From NCBI GenBank assembly GCA_030430345.1, contig JAUIFT010000051.1, positions 1 through 9,389 on the forward strand: a DNA stretch of 9,389 nt, written 5' to 3'. The notes under the pieces are model-generated. The model saw nothing but the letters and a program-made list of their open reading frames with translations. It was not told the DNA's origin and made no database searches. Positions 1 to 6,869 of the stretch are shown here, piece by piece; within the stretch, counting starts at the first letter, position 1, and the number at the start of each line of letters is the position of its first letter. Source of the DNA: Calditrichia bacterium. GTDB lineage: Bacteria; Calditrichota; Calditrichia; RBG-13-44-9; J042. The position numbers were made by a program, and so were the translations under genes.

Positions 1-3000
1 GTCCGGCCGGGAAATCAACCGGCGGACAATGCCGCTCGGTAATTCCCACAGAAGCATTTTCCCATCATCCCCCCCGGTAAGGGCAAGCTGCTTTCCTTCA
101 TTCAGCGCAATCGAATTAATGGCGTTGCGATGCCCTTCGTAGCGGGCGGCAACAGATCCGCTTTTTCGTTCCAACACTGCAAAGTGTCCGGAGGAATATC
201 CGCAGAAGGCCAATGAGCCTTCATTATTTAAGGTAATGGCGGTCGGTTGTTCATCCGGGCGAATGATATTTTTAATGGCGCCATTGGCGAATTCCCGAAA
301 AACCAGCATCTCTTCCTTACAGCTTTGGCTTACCACTGTCCGGCCATCACCACTGAGAGCTAAATGGGAAATCCGGCTATGATGCTGTTGGCGGTCGGTG
401 CGCAGGTCACCATTACTAAGATCCCATACCCGCACCGTCCTGTCCATCGCCCCACTAATGGCGATATCCCCGCTATCGTTTATTTTTACGCTGTGCACCG
501 CATGATGGTGCCCTTTCAGGGAGCGCAGAACTTTTCCGCCGCCCAGTTCCCATAGCTTCAGGGAACCATCATCCGCACCGGCGAGAGCGAAGCGGCTATC
601 CGTCGCCACTGCCGCACTTTTAATCGCAGCGGATTGATCCTCCAGGGCAAACAGTCTTTCCCCGGTTTTTACACGCCAGAAATGGGTACCGCTCCCAATC
701 GTAGCGCTCAGGGCAAACTGCCCGTTATCTAACAAGGACAATGAAAGCACCCATCCACTTTGGACGGGCAATGCATGACACATTTTTCCGGCTAAAAAGT
801 CCCAGATAAAAATCCGTCCGTCTTCTGACCCACTGATGCCAATGCTGCCGTCATCGTTGATAGCGACGGCTGTCAATGGTGTCGAATGATCTGAAAAAAC
901 ATGGATAATTTCGCCGGATGGCATCTTGCGCAGCACTAAACGATGATCTTCCCCACCGCTTAACAGCCAGTGGCCATCTTTACTACAGTCGATGGCATTT
1001 ACTCCCCCGCTATGCCCTTCATACTCATGATGCAATTGACCTTCTGCGATATCCCAGCAGAGAATGCGGCCATCATTGCCACCACTGATCAGATGACCAC
1101 CGTCCAGGAAACTCAATGCTTTTACAGCGCCGTTATGACCGTCAAATAAGTGTGATGCATTCTGCTTCCAAAGATGCCATAGCCGTATTTTTTTATCATT
1201 GCTCCCACTGGCAACCCAATCGGAATCCGCACTCAAGGCAACGGCATTGATTGGCGCACTATGGCCGTTCAACGTTTTTAACAAACAAGGATCTTCAAAG
1301 CGGGTTAAAAAACGATTCTCAAAAAACTGCTCATCTTCCCGGAAAATCGCCTGGCGTATTTTCTCTCCGAAAGTGACCATTCCCATCTGTACCGCGCTCC
1401 AGAATAGCTGCTGAAGCAGGTATGATTTTTTCTTCCAGCTACGTAATTCGCTGATCTCGCCGCGGGACCGCATCAGCAGGCGGCGGGTTTGTTTTAAACC
1501 TTTCCGAATCTTTGGGTCAGATAAATCCCAGGATAAAGCGGCATCAATATCTTCGATCAATGCCGATAGTGGCCGGTTTAACAGTTGATCGGTCAGCACT
1601 ATCGGTTTCCGGCAAACCTCATTTAAGGTTTTTATCGCTGTTCGGATAATCTCAGCATGCGCTTTTCCGATCTTTATTAAGATGAAATTTCTTACCAGGT
1701 CAGGAACCCGAAGCAGGGCTTGTTCTTTCGGGGCAAAGTCCAGCAGATAGAGCGCCCGGAGCCGATACAATGCTTGCCTGAAGACGGGCATTTCCGCTTT
1801 ATTATCGCTATCCTCCTGGTAAAAGAGTTTCAGGCGAGCGATAGTTAACGGATAGTCTGCGGGAAGGGCGCCACACAGAGAAAGCAGTTGGCCAGCCAGA
1901 GAATTTGCCAGCAGTTCCCAAGTTTTTTCCAGGGTAAAGTCCATGACTTTTTCCTGAACAGCAGCAGACAAGCCATCTTCGTCGCCGTTCTCTTCAGCGA
2001 TTTTACAAATTTCCGCGTAATATTCTGCCACCGGCATTGCCCCTTTATCATTTAGGTAGCCTTTAAGCAATGACAGCCGAAGTGGCAGGTAGCCAACCCG
2101 ATGGCAAATATCATTAATAAATTTCCTTTTTTTTCCTGACGCTTCCTGCCCGGCAAGATAAAAATATGAAGTGATCATCGAAAATCGCTTCACCGGGTGC
2201 GAGATGAGTCCAAGATCGCTGACCGGAAAACGGGAAGTAAATAAAATGTTGCACTTTAGCGACATGGGATTGAGTCCCAGTAGATATTCGTCATCTTCAA
2301 ATATCTCCCGCCCAAAAACATTATCTACAATAATGAGAATATTAGGGTGGTTATTACAATAGGTTTGCAGTTTTTGCAGGTATTGACGGTTTGCATCCGC
2401 AGCTTCCGGGTTGGCGACGGTCAGTGCCAGATGATCTCTCGCCAGGGAAATCCATTCTGATAGCCAGCGGGCTTCACTATCCGCCTGCAGCCAAAAGATT
2501 TTTTCAAAGGCAATGCCAAAGCGGTGAGCAAAAGCTGCTGCAAGTGTCGTCTTACCATAACCGTCCCCCTCCGTATCCCCCTCATTTACCAGCACAACCT
2601 TATTATACAAATCATTTAAGTGGAGATAAACCTCAACCATATCCAAATCTCTGCTGATAAAATCAGCCGGTATACGAAACGGCATTAACGACTTTACCGG
2701 CAGTTCATCCAACTGATATTGGGCAGTAAATGGGGAGGCGAATTTCAAATGATCGATAAGAATCTTACAACTTTTGGAAATATCTTTAAATTCAATTGCG
2801 AAAACGCGGGAAATCGGCGCTGGAATTTTCGGTGCATTTGGAAAAACACAGGGAATTACCCGTTTTCCCAGTGCCCGGGCGGTTTGCCATTCATGCCGCA
2901 TCCAGGGAGAAATTGCCGCTTCCGGCGTCCATAACAGGCAAATGACGTCATACTCCATCACCATGTAAGCATTTTCGAACGGCCAGGCTTGATGATCCCG

Positions 3001-3111
3001 CAAAGTGTTCATAACACTGTGGAAGCCAGCCTCCCGCAGCGCTTCATGAAGGGCGCGGGCCAGTCGCTGATTGCGATGGGCATAACTGATGAATATGCGG
3101 GAAATTCCCAT
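1..3111 (-). CDS. TIR-NB-ARC-WD40 STAND (NLR-like) protein, C-terminus cut by window edge
   Basis: The frame is open from ATG at 3111 to base 1 (1037 codons, no stop). Residues 1-130 are a TIR domain: RIFISYAHRN at 5-14, then SPWMRHEW at 68-75, where E74 lies where the catalytic glutamate of NADase TIR domains sits. Residues about 150-450 are an NB-ARC/STAND NTPase: P-loop EGDGYGKTT at 181-189 (first glycine of GxxxxGKT replaced by Glu), Walker B LIIVDN ending at 264, sensor-type ILFTSR ending at R294, and GYLPL from 340 in the position of the GLPL motif. A helical linker follows, then at least ten WD40 repeats of 41-42 residues from G616 onward. In the family, the repeats sense a ligand, the NTPase oligomerises and TIR consumes NAD+, usually causing abortive infection. 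Domains are seen; the defence role is inferred. The start was chosen because the TIR strand begins at once; no clear Shine-Dalgarno sequence is visible. It is divergent from ppgK. Confidence 0.9.
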   Translation of the reverse strand, partial: MGISRIFISYAHRNQRLARALHEALREAGFHSVMNTLRDHQAWPFENAYMVMEYDVICLLWTPEAAISPWMRHEWQTARALGKRVIPCVFPNAPKIPAPISRVFAIEFKDISKSCKILIDHLKFASPFTAQYQLDELPVKSLMPFRIPADFISRDLDMVEVYLHLNDLYNKVVLVNEGDTEGDGYGKTTLAAAFAHRFGIAFEKIFWLQADSEARWLSEWISLARDHLALTVANPEAADANRQYLQKLQTYCNNHPNILIIVDNVFGREIFEDDEYLLGLNPMSLKCNILFTSRFPVSDLGLISHPVKRFSMITSYFYLAGQEASGKKRKFINDICHRVGYLPLRLSLLKGYLNDKGAMPVAEYYAEICKIAEENGDEDGLSAAVQEKVMDFTLEKTWELLANSLAGQLLSLCGALPADYPLTIARLKLFYQEDSDNKAEMPVFRQALYRLRALYLLDFAPKEQALLRVPDLVRNFILIKIGKAHAEIIRTAIKTLNEVCRKPIVLTDQLLNRPLSALIEDIDAALSWDLSDPKIRKGLKQTRRLLMRSRGEISELRSWKKKSYLLQQLFWSAVQMGMVTFGEKIRQAIFREDEQFFENRFLTRFEDPCLLKTLNGHSAPINAVALSADSDWVASGSNDKKIRLWHLWKQNASHLFDGHNGAVKALSFLDGGHLISGGNDGRILCWDIAEGQLHHEYEGHSGGVNAIDCSKDGHWLLSGGEDHRLVLRKMPSGEIIHVFSDHSTPLTAVAINDDGSIGISGSEDGRIFIWDFLAGKMCHALPVQSGWVLSLSLLDNGQFALSATIGSGTHFWRVKTGERLFALEDQSAAIKSAAVATDSRFALAGADDGSLKLWELGGGKVLRSLKGHHHAVHSVKINDSGDIAISGAMDRTVRVWDLSNGDLRTDRQQHHSRISHLALSGDGRTVVSQSCKEEMLVFREFANGAIKNIIRPDEQPTAITLNNEGSLAFCGYSSGHFAVLERKSGSVAARYEGHRNAINSIALNEGKQLALTGGDDGKMLLWELPSGIVRRLISRPD

Positions 3112-3177
3112 AACACTTACACAAATAGCTAAACGGTTTAAAATAATAATTACCTGATGCGCCAGGCACCCGAAGAT

Positions 3178-3343
3178 TTAGGGTGTGTTGACAATTAATC
3201 GAAAACGCAGCTTTCGGTGCTTTTATCGTCTAATTTCGGTGTTTTTATCGTGAGATGAACCACATCGCAGCTCAAAAAACGCCGCATTAGACGAGAAAAT
3301 CCCTCAAAATCTGCTGTTCCGCCTAATTGTCAACACACCCTAA
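3178..3343. mobile_element. MITE-like element with 20-bp perfect terminal inverted repeats
   Basis: Bases 3178-3197 and 3324-3343 are perfect inverted copies of each other (TTAGGGTGTGTTGAC... facing its complement). The enclosed 166 bp has no meaningful ORF, so the element would be non-autonomous. The outermost TA at 3179-3180 and 3341-3342 may be a TA target duplication around a 160-bp core with GGGTGTG ends; this would suit IS630/Tc1-mariner or some IS5-group transposases, but the family is inferred. It lies in the intergenic region about 67 bp upstream of the TIR-NB-ARC-WD40 start and about 256 bp before ppgK. A stable RNA hairpin is an alternative reading, but the length and sharp symmetric ends favour a MITE. 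Confidence 0.7.
3212..3251. repeat. Internal direct repeat of the MITE-like element
   Basis: Two 18-base copies, 3212-3229 and 3234-3251, share TTTCGGTG(C/T)TTTTATCGT and differ at one base, with a 22-base period. The first copy overlaps the left arm of a second internal inverted repeat (TCGTCTAAT at 3226-3234 and its complement at 3286-3294). The heptamer CGCAGCT also occurs twice in direct orientation, at 3206-3212 and 3266-3272. The interior is therefore structured and not random filler, as expected for a folded MITE or for transposase subterminal binding sites. Confidence 0.65.
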
Positions 3344-3497
3344 CTCGATTGATAAAAATGATCGCAGGCTTTGAAGAGTTTACAACATACAAATTGCCAC
3401 TTTTTTTATTGTGACAGAATTGTTCAATCGGATAAAGCGAATTAGAAATTCATCCAGCAACTTTAAATGATGCGGCCAGTCATCCTTGAAAACTTTT
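3344..3497. other. Intergenic stretch without a recognised feature
   Basis: This AT-rich stretch separates the MITE-like element from the ppgK promoter region. I see no ORF with coding character, no tRNA-like fold and no strong inverted repeat here. Together with the element and promoter it makes up the 488-bp gap between the two divergent genes, so it may hold upstream regulatory sites that I cannot identify. Confidence 0.5.
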
Positions 3498-3528
3498 TTT
3501 GAAAAACATAAAAAAAACGCTATCTTTG
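3498..3528 (+). promoter_or_regulatory. Bacteroidota-type promoter candidate for ppgK
   Basis: TTTG at 3498-3501 is followed after 19 bases by TATCTTTG at 3521-3528. This matches the -33 TTTG / -7 TAnnTTTG consensus known for the primary sigma factor of Bacteroidota. The box ends about 71 bases before the ppgK start codon, leaving a plausible leader. The region is A/T-rich, so a chance match is possible. Confidence 0.5.
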
Positions 3529-3599
3529 TTTTTTACAGACAAATGATAGATGGCGGGCGCAAAAAAATTCGCAAACGGTTAAACTAAAAGGATGACAGT

Positions 3600-4349
3600 A
3601 TGGAGATTTTAGGTATCGATGTTGGTGGATCGGGTATTAAAGGGGCGCCGGTAGACGTTAACAAGGGAGAACTGTTAGCGCCTCGCCACCGCATTCGCAC
3701 ACCGCAGCCGGCAACTGTAAAGGCCGTGGCGGATACCGTTGCAGCACTGGCGGATCACTTTCAATGGAAAGGTGCCATCGGCTGTGGTTTTCCCGCAGTT
3801 GTCCAGCATGGTGTGGTTAAAACTGCATCTAATATCGATAAAGGCTGGATTGGCACCAATGCCCAGGCATTGTTTGCGGAGAAAACCGGCTGCCCGGTGC
3901 AAATTCACAATGATGCAGACGTTGCCGGTATTGCCGAAGTGCGCTTTGGCGCCGGAAAAGACCGCGAGGGCGTTATCCTGGTTCTGACCATCGGCACCGG
4001 TATTGGCTCCGGTCTTTTTCATAATGGCGTCCTGGTGCCAAACTCCGAGTTTGGCCATATCCAGCTAAAGAATTACGGCCTCGCTGAAAAATACGTCTCA
4101 GATGCAACCCGTAAGAAAGATGATTTGTCCTGGAAACAATGGGCGGAAAGATTCAACGTTTACCTGGCGGAAATTGAAAAATTGCTCAGTCCGGACCTGA
4201 TTATTCTCGGCGGCGGGGGCAGTAAAAAATTTGCCAAGTATGATGATCACCTGGAAAGCAAAGCGGAAATCGTTCCGGCGGAATTGTTGAATGAAGCGGG
4301 AATCATTGGGGCTGCCGGGGCAGCTGCGCCATCAGTCGTACCGGCTTAA
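3600..4349 (+). CDS. ppgK: Polyphosphate glucokinase (ROK family)
   Basis: A cytoplasmic sugar kinase that phosphorylates glucose to glucose 6-phosphate, with polyphosphate (often also ATP) as phosphate donor (EC 2.7.1.63 type). The 249-residue length suits the family. The N-terminal phosphate-binding motif is [11 protein letters not shown] (5-15). TPQPAT (34-39), [19 protein letters not shown] (70-88) and HNDADVAG (103-110, with likely catalytic base D105) closely resemble actinobacterial [16 protein letters not shown] (132-143) and PNSEFGH (147-153) follow. The cysteine-rich zinc motif CxCGxxGCxE of many ROK proteins is absent, as is normal for PPGK. An AAAAGGA Shine-Dalgarno at 3586-3592 supports the start. 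It is likely monocistronic or at most loosely linked to the next gene, 111 bp away. Donor preference is inferred from family resemblance. Confidence 0.9.
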   Translation: MEILGIDVGGSGIKGAPVDVNKGELLAPRHRIRTPQPATVKAVADTVAALADHFQWKGAIGCGFPAVVQHGVVKTASNIDKGWIGTNAQALFAEKTGCPVQIHNDADVAGIAEVRFGAGKDREGVILVLTIGTGIGSGLFHNGVLVPNSEFGHIQLKNYGLAEKYVSDATRKKDDLSWKQWAERFNVYLAEIEKLLSPDLIILGGGGSKKFAKYDDHLESKAEIVPAELLNEAGIIGAAGAAAPSVVPA

Positions 4350-4369
4350 ACTTTAAATATTTCAAAAAT

Positions 4370-4381
4370 AAATGATCATTT
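4370..4381. promoter_or_regulatory. 12-bp perfect palindrome between ppgK and the T9SS cargo gene
   Basis: AAATGATCATTT is fully self-complementary and lies 20 bases after the ppgK stop. A loosely matching sigma-70-like -10 (TAGAAT, 4396-4401) follows it, 59 bases before the next start codon. It could be a regulator binding site for the downstream gene. It is short and AT-rich, so chance is a real possibility. Confidence 0.25.
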
Positions 4382-4460
4382 TTCGAATTCGGCGGTAGAA
4401 TAGAAATGTTCGCCCGGCAGCCGACATCTTTTATCCATCCATAAAACCGAGAGGTGATTT

Positions 4461-6239
4461 ATGCACCACCGCTATTGTTTAACGGTTCATTCTTTGTTAA
4501 TTATTTTGTTTTTCATTTATCCAATTTGCGGTAATACGCCGGGAAAAAAGAATCTTAAGCCACAGCCCTTCGACGCCAACACTGTCTTTTCGGAATTTTC
4601 GCTATCTAATGGTAACAATATTTCCAGTTGGGTTAAAAACGATGGGCAAACATCTTCCACTCCGTCAGCGACTGCCGGCTGTTTTTACCCACGTGGTAGT
4701 GCTTGGGTTACCTATAGAGACGGGCTGATTTGGGGGGGGCAAGTAAACGATGTACGGAATCCATCTTATCCCAAACTACGCGTCGGGGGCCAAACTTACA
4801 GAGTTGGAACAACGCCGGGCCATATCCTTGTGCCTGGCACGGCCACCTCACCTCCTGTGGCTTCCGATGCTAATTTAGCCCCTGTTTATCGTATCCGGAA
4901 AAACTGGCAACTACTTAATATTAACAGTCTCATAGTTTTACAGGATGCGGCAGAATTAAACGGCGTCAACATTGGCGCCGTTACAAATCAAATGGCACAG
5001 GATGTACTCGATAACTACGCCAGTGACTGGAATAACTGGCCGTCTCACCTTGGCGCCCCGCTAAATAGCGATGGCACCCCCGGTATTGCTGATGCAGACC
5101 AGGTGCTGTGGTTTGTTTATAATGATTTGGATGAAGGAGCCGCCACTTTGCTTTATGAGTCTCCTTCGATAGGCCTGGAGGTTCAGATAACAATCTGGAG
5201 TTATGCTGAAGCCAATCCGCTGGGCCAGAGCATTTTCCGTCGATATCGGGTGATAAACAAATCCGGCTTTACTATCGATTCTATGTACATTGCCCAATGG
5301 GTTGATCCCGATATTGGTAATCACACCGATGACTATATCGGCTGCAATATACCGCTGCAGACAGGCTTCGCATACAACAGCTCCGACAGCGACTCCCAAT
5401 TTGATCCTTTTGGCCTTTCTCCCTCTGCTGTAGGATATACACTTCTGCAGGGACCATTGGTTTCTGCCTCAGGCCATACCGGTGTATTTAATTTTCAACG
5501 CCGCCCCGGTTTCCGGAATCTCCCCATGGCTGCTTTTGTTTATTATTCACCGGGTACAACATACTTACCCCCGCAAATAGCAGATTACTCTGGCACAGAG
5601 GCCTGGTATAATATGTTACAGGGATTTACACCGGACCCGGAAAACCAAACACCATACCTGATCGGCAGCGGCCCCAATACCGGCAGCCCTACAGTCTTTC
5701 CGCTTTCCGGCGATCCCAATGCCCAGGCCAGCCAGGACAATGATGGATTTGGGAATAACCTTCCCCCGGGAGATCGTTTATTTGCCATGAGCAGCGGGCC
5801 TTTTCAGATGCAACCCGGTGATTCTCAGGAAGTCATTTATGCAATCAGTGGCGGTAATTTGACACCGGATCAATACACTTCTTTCAATGACATGATCAGC
5901 AATGTTGAGTGGGTACGCAATTTTGCCACCAGCACTTTAGTCGGCATCGACGAGCGTCCGGAAAGGCAATTGCCCGGCAATTTCACCCTGCAGGGCAATT
6001 ATCCGAATCCGTTTAACCCATCTACATCAATCGTCTATTCTCTATCAAAAACAGCGCAGGTAGTATTGCAGGTTTATGATGTATTGGGTAAAGAAATCGC
6101 TACCCTGGTCGCTCAGCAGCAGGCGCCGGGAGAATACCGTATTCCTTTTAACGCCACGGATTTGGGCAGCGGTCTTTACTTCTACAAACTGCAGGTCGAT
6201 AATGCCAGTGATGTTCGTAAAATGATCTATATAAAATAA
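4461..6239 (+). CDS. Secreted protein with T9SS type A C-terminal sorting domain
   Basis: A 592-residue exported protein whose main-body function I do not recognise. The N-terminus (MHHRYC, then a hydrophobic run LLIILFFIYPIC) is a Sec signal peptide. Cys23 is preceded by Ile, which does not make a lipobox, so cleavage by signal peptidase I is likelier. The middle is rich in Gly, Asn, Ser, Pro and aromatic residues, with segments such as QWVDPDIGNHTDDYIGCN seen in large extracellular proteins of FCB bacteria. It is probably beta-rich. From about 513 to 592 is a T9SS type A sorting domain: NYPNPFNPST (513-522), VYDVLGKEIATLV, GLYFYKLQ and terminal RKMIYIK. It is expected to cross the outer membrane through T9SS, lose this domain and be anchored or released. 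AGAGGTG at 4450-4456 fixes the start. No neighbour reveals its task. Confidence 0.88.
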   Translation: MHHRYCLTVHSLLIILFFIYPICGNTPGKKNLKPQPFDANTVFSEFSLSNGNNISSWVKNDGQTSSTPSATAGCFYPRGSAWVTYRDGLIWGGQVNDVRNPSYPKLRVGGQTYRVGTTPGHILVPGTATSPPVASDANLAPVYRIRKNWQLLNINSLIVLQDAAELNGVNIGAVTNQMAQDVLDNYASDWNNWPSHLGAPLNSDGTPGIADADQVLWFVYNDLDEGAATLLYESPSIGLEVQITIWSYAEANPLGQSIFRRYRVINKSGFTIDSMYIAQWVDPDIGNHTDDYIGCNIPLQTGFAYNSSDSDSQFDPFGLSPSAVGYTLLQGPLVSASGHTGVFNFQRRPGFRNLPMAAFVYYSPGTTYLPPQIADYSGTEAWYNMLQGFTPDPENQTPYLIGSGPNTGSPTVFPLSGDPNAQASQDNDGFGNNLPPGDRLFAMSSGPFQMQPGDSQEVIYAISGGNLTPDQYTSFNDMISNVEWVRNFATSTLVGIDERPERQLPGNFTLQGNYPNPFNPSTSIVYSLSKTAQVVLQVYDVLGKEIATLVAQQQAPGEYRIPFNATDLGSGLYFYKLQVDNASDVRKMIYIK

Positions 6240-6255
6240 AGTAGCCCTGCCAGTT

Positions 6256-6296
6256 TAGATGTTGGATAGACAAATCTTAGGCTTATCCAACATCTA
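6256..6296. repeat. Stem-loop with 13-bp perfect arms downstream of the T9SS cargo gene
   Basis: TAGATGTTGGATA (6256-6268) pairs perfectly with 6284-6296 across a 15-base loop. It begins 17 bases after the T9SS cargo stop. No T-run follows on either strand, so it is not a standard intrinsic terminator. It could stabilise the mRNA 3' end, act as a weak terminator, or be part of a small repeat element. An outer 8-bp inverted pair, GTAGCCCT (6241-6248) and AGGGCTAC (6370-6377), encloses it and almost fills the gap between the two genes. Confidence 0.6.
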
Positions 6297-6404
6297 GCAA
6301 CCGGCACTTCCTAGCTTATATCAACACCCAAAATTTCAGTTGATCGCCACCGGAACATTCACCATGTTTAGGGCTACCGTGAAACCTGATATTGTGAGAT
6401 TACT

Positions 6405-6848
6405 ATGGCTGATATTCGCTCCATTCCTGTAGAACAAGCCCGCATTCTGCGCCACAAAATTTTACGCCCGAATCAATCCCCGGCAGAATGCATTTATCCT
6501 GGTGATGATAACGGACGGACCGGACATTTTGGCGCTTTTAAGGATGAGCGATTTATCGGTATTGCGTCAATATTTCCGGAGGCGCATCCGGAGCTATCGG
6601 AATCACCGGCCTGGCGGATACGTGGCATGGCCATCGAAGCTGAAGTGCGTGGCGAAGGCATGGGTGCACTGCTCCTGGAAGCGTGCATCGCCCACGCCCG
6701 CCAGCAAGCCGGCAGCATTATTTGGTGCAACGCGCGCAGCACCGTTACTGGCTTTTATGGCAAATATCGCTTTAAGCCGGTTGGCGATGAATTTCCATTA
6801 CCCGGTATCGGCCCTCATTACCTGATGGTTTTACATCTTGATCAATAA
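6405..6848 (+). CDS. GNAT family N-acetyltransferase
   Basis: A 147-residue single-domain GNAT protein expected to transfer an acetyl group from acetyl-CoA to an amine. The acetyl-CoA-binding motif A is RIRGMAIEAEVRGEGMG (71-87), with the R/QxxGxG/A signature as RGEGMG at 82-87 followed by the helix ALLLEACIAHAR. The later IIWCNARSTVTGFYGKYRF is the usual motif B region, with the FY...Y.F pattern near the acyl site. The C-terminus GIGPHYLMVLHL resembles ElaA-like and related small GNATs. The substrate cannot be told. GTGAG at 6394-6398 is a weak Shine-Dalgarno. It lies 21 bases before the phosphatase gene on the same strand, so the two are probably co-transcribed; a link to amino acid metabolism through that partner is only an inference. 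Confidence 0.85.
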   Translation: MADIRSIPVEQARILRHKILRPNQSPAECIYPGDDNGRTGHFGAFKDERFIGIASIFPEAHPELSESPAWRIRGMAIEAEVRGEGMGALLLEACIAHARQQAGSIIWCNARSTVTGFYGKYRFKPVGDEFPLPGIGPHYLMVLHLDQ

Positions 6849-6869
6849 CCTTAAAACTTACAGATTGCT

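Noticed and set aside
1..1266. WD40 region considered as a tandem DNA repeat or CRISPR-like array
   Set aside because: The 41-42-residue periodicity is in the protein (GH...WD spacing); the nucleotide copies are too diverged for a DNA-level tandem array and there are no repeat-spacer units.
3121..3145. Promoter of the NLR-like gene on the minus strand
   Set aside because: Only AT-rich sequence with weak partial hexamers is present; no pair with proper spacing that I would defend.
3675..4058. 127-residue open frame on the minus strand inside ppgK
   Set aside because: It lies fully opposite a gene with convincing PPGK motifs and has no recognisable domain; it is an antisense shadow.
4461..4535. 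Lipoprotein signal for the T9SS cargo protein
   Set aside because: Cys23 follows YPI, so the residue before it is Ile and not Gly, Ala or Ser; no acceptable lipobox.
5061..5399. 112-residue open frame on the minus strand inside the T9SS cargo gene
   Set aside because: Shadow of the plus-strand 592-residue protein, which has a signal peptide, Shine-Dalgarno and sorting domain.
6256..6296. Standard rho-independent terminator
   Set aside because: The stem is strong, but no T-run follows it on either strand.
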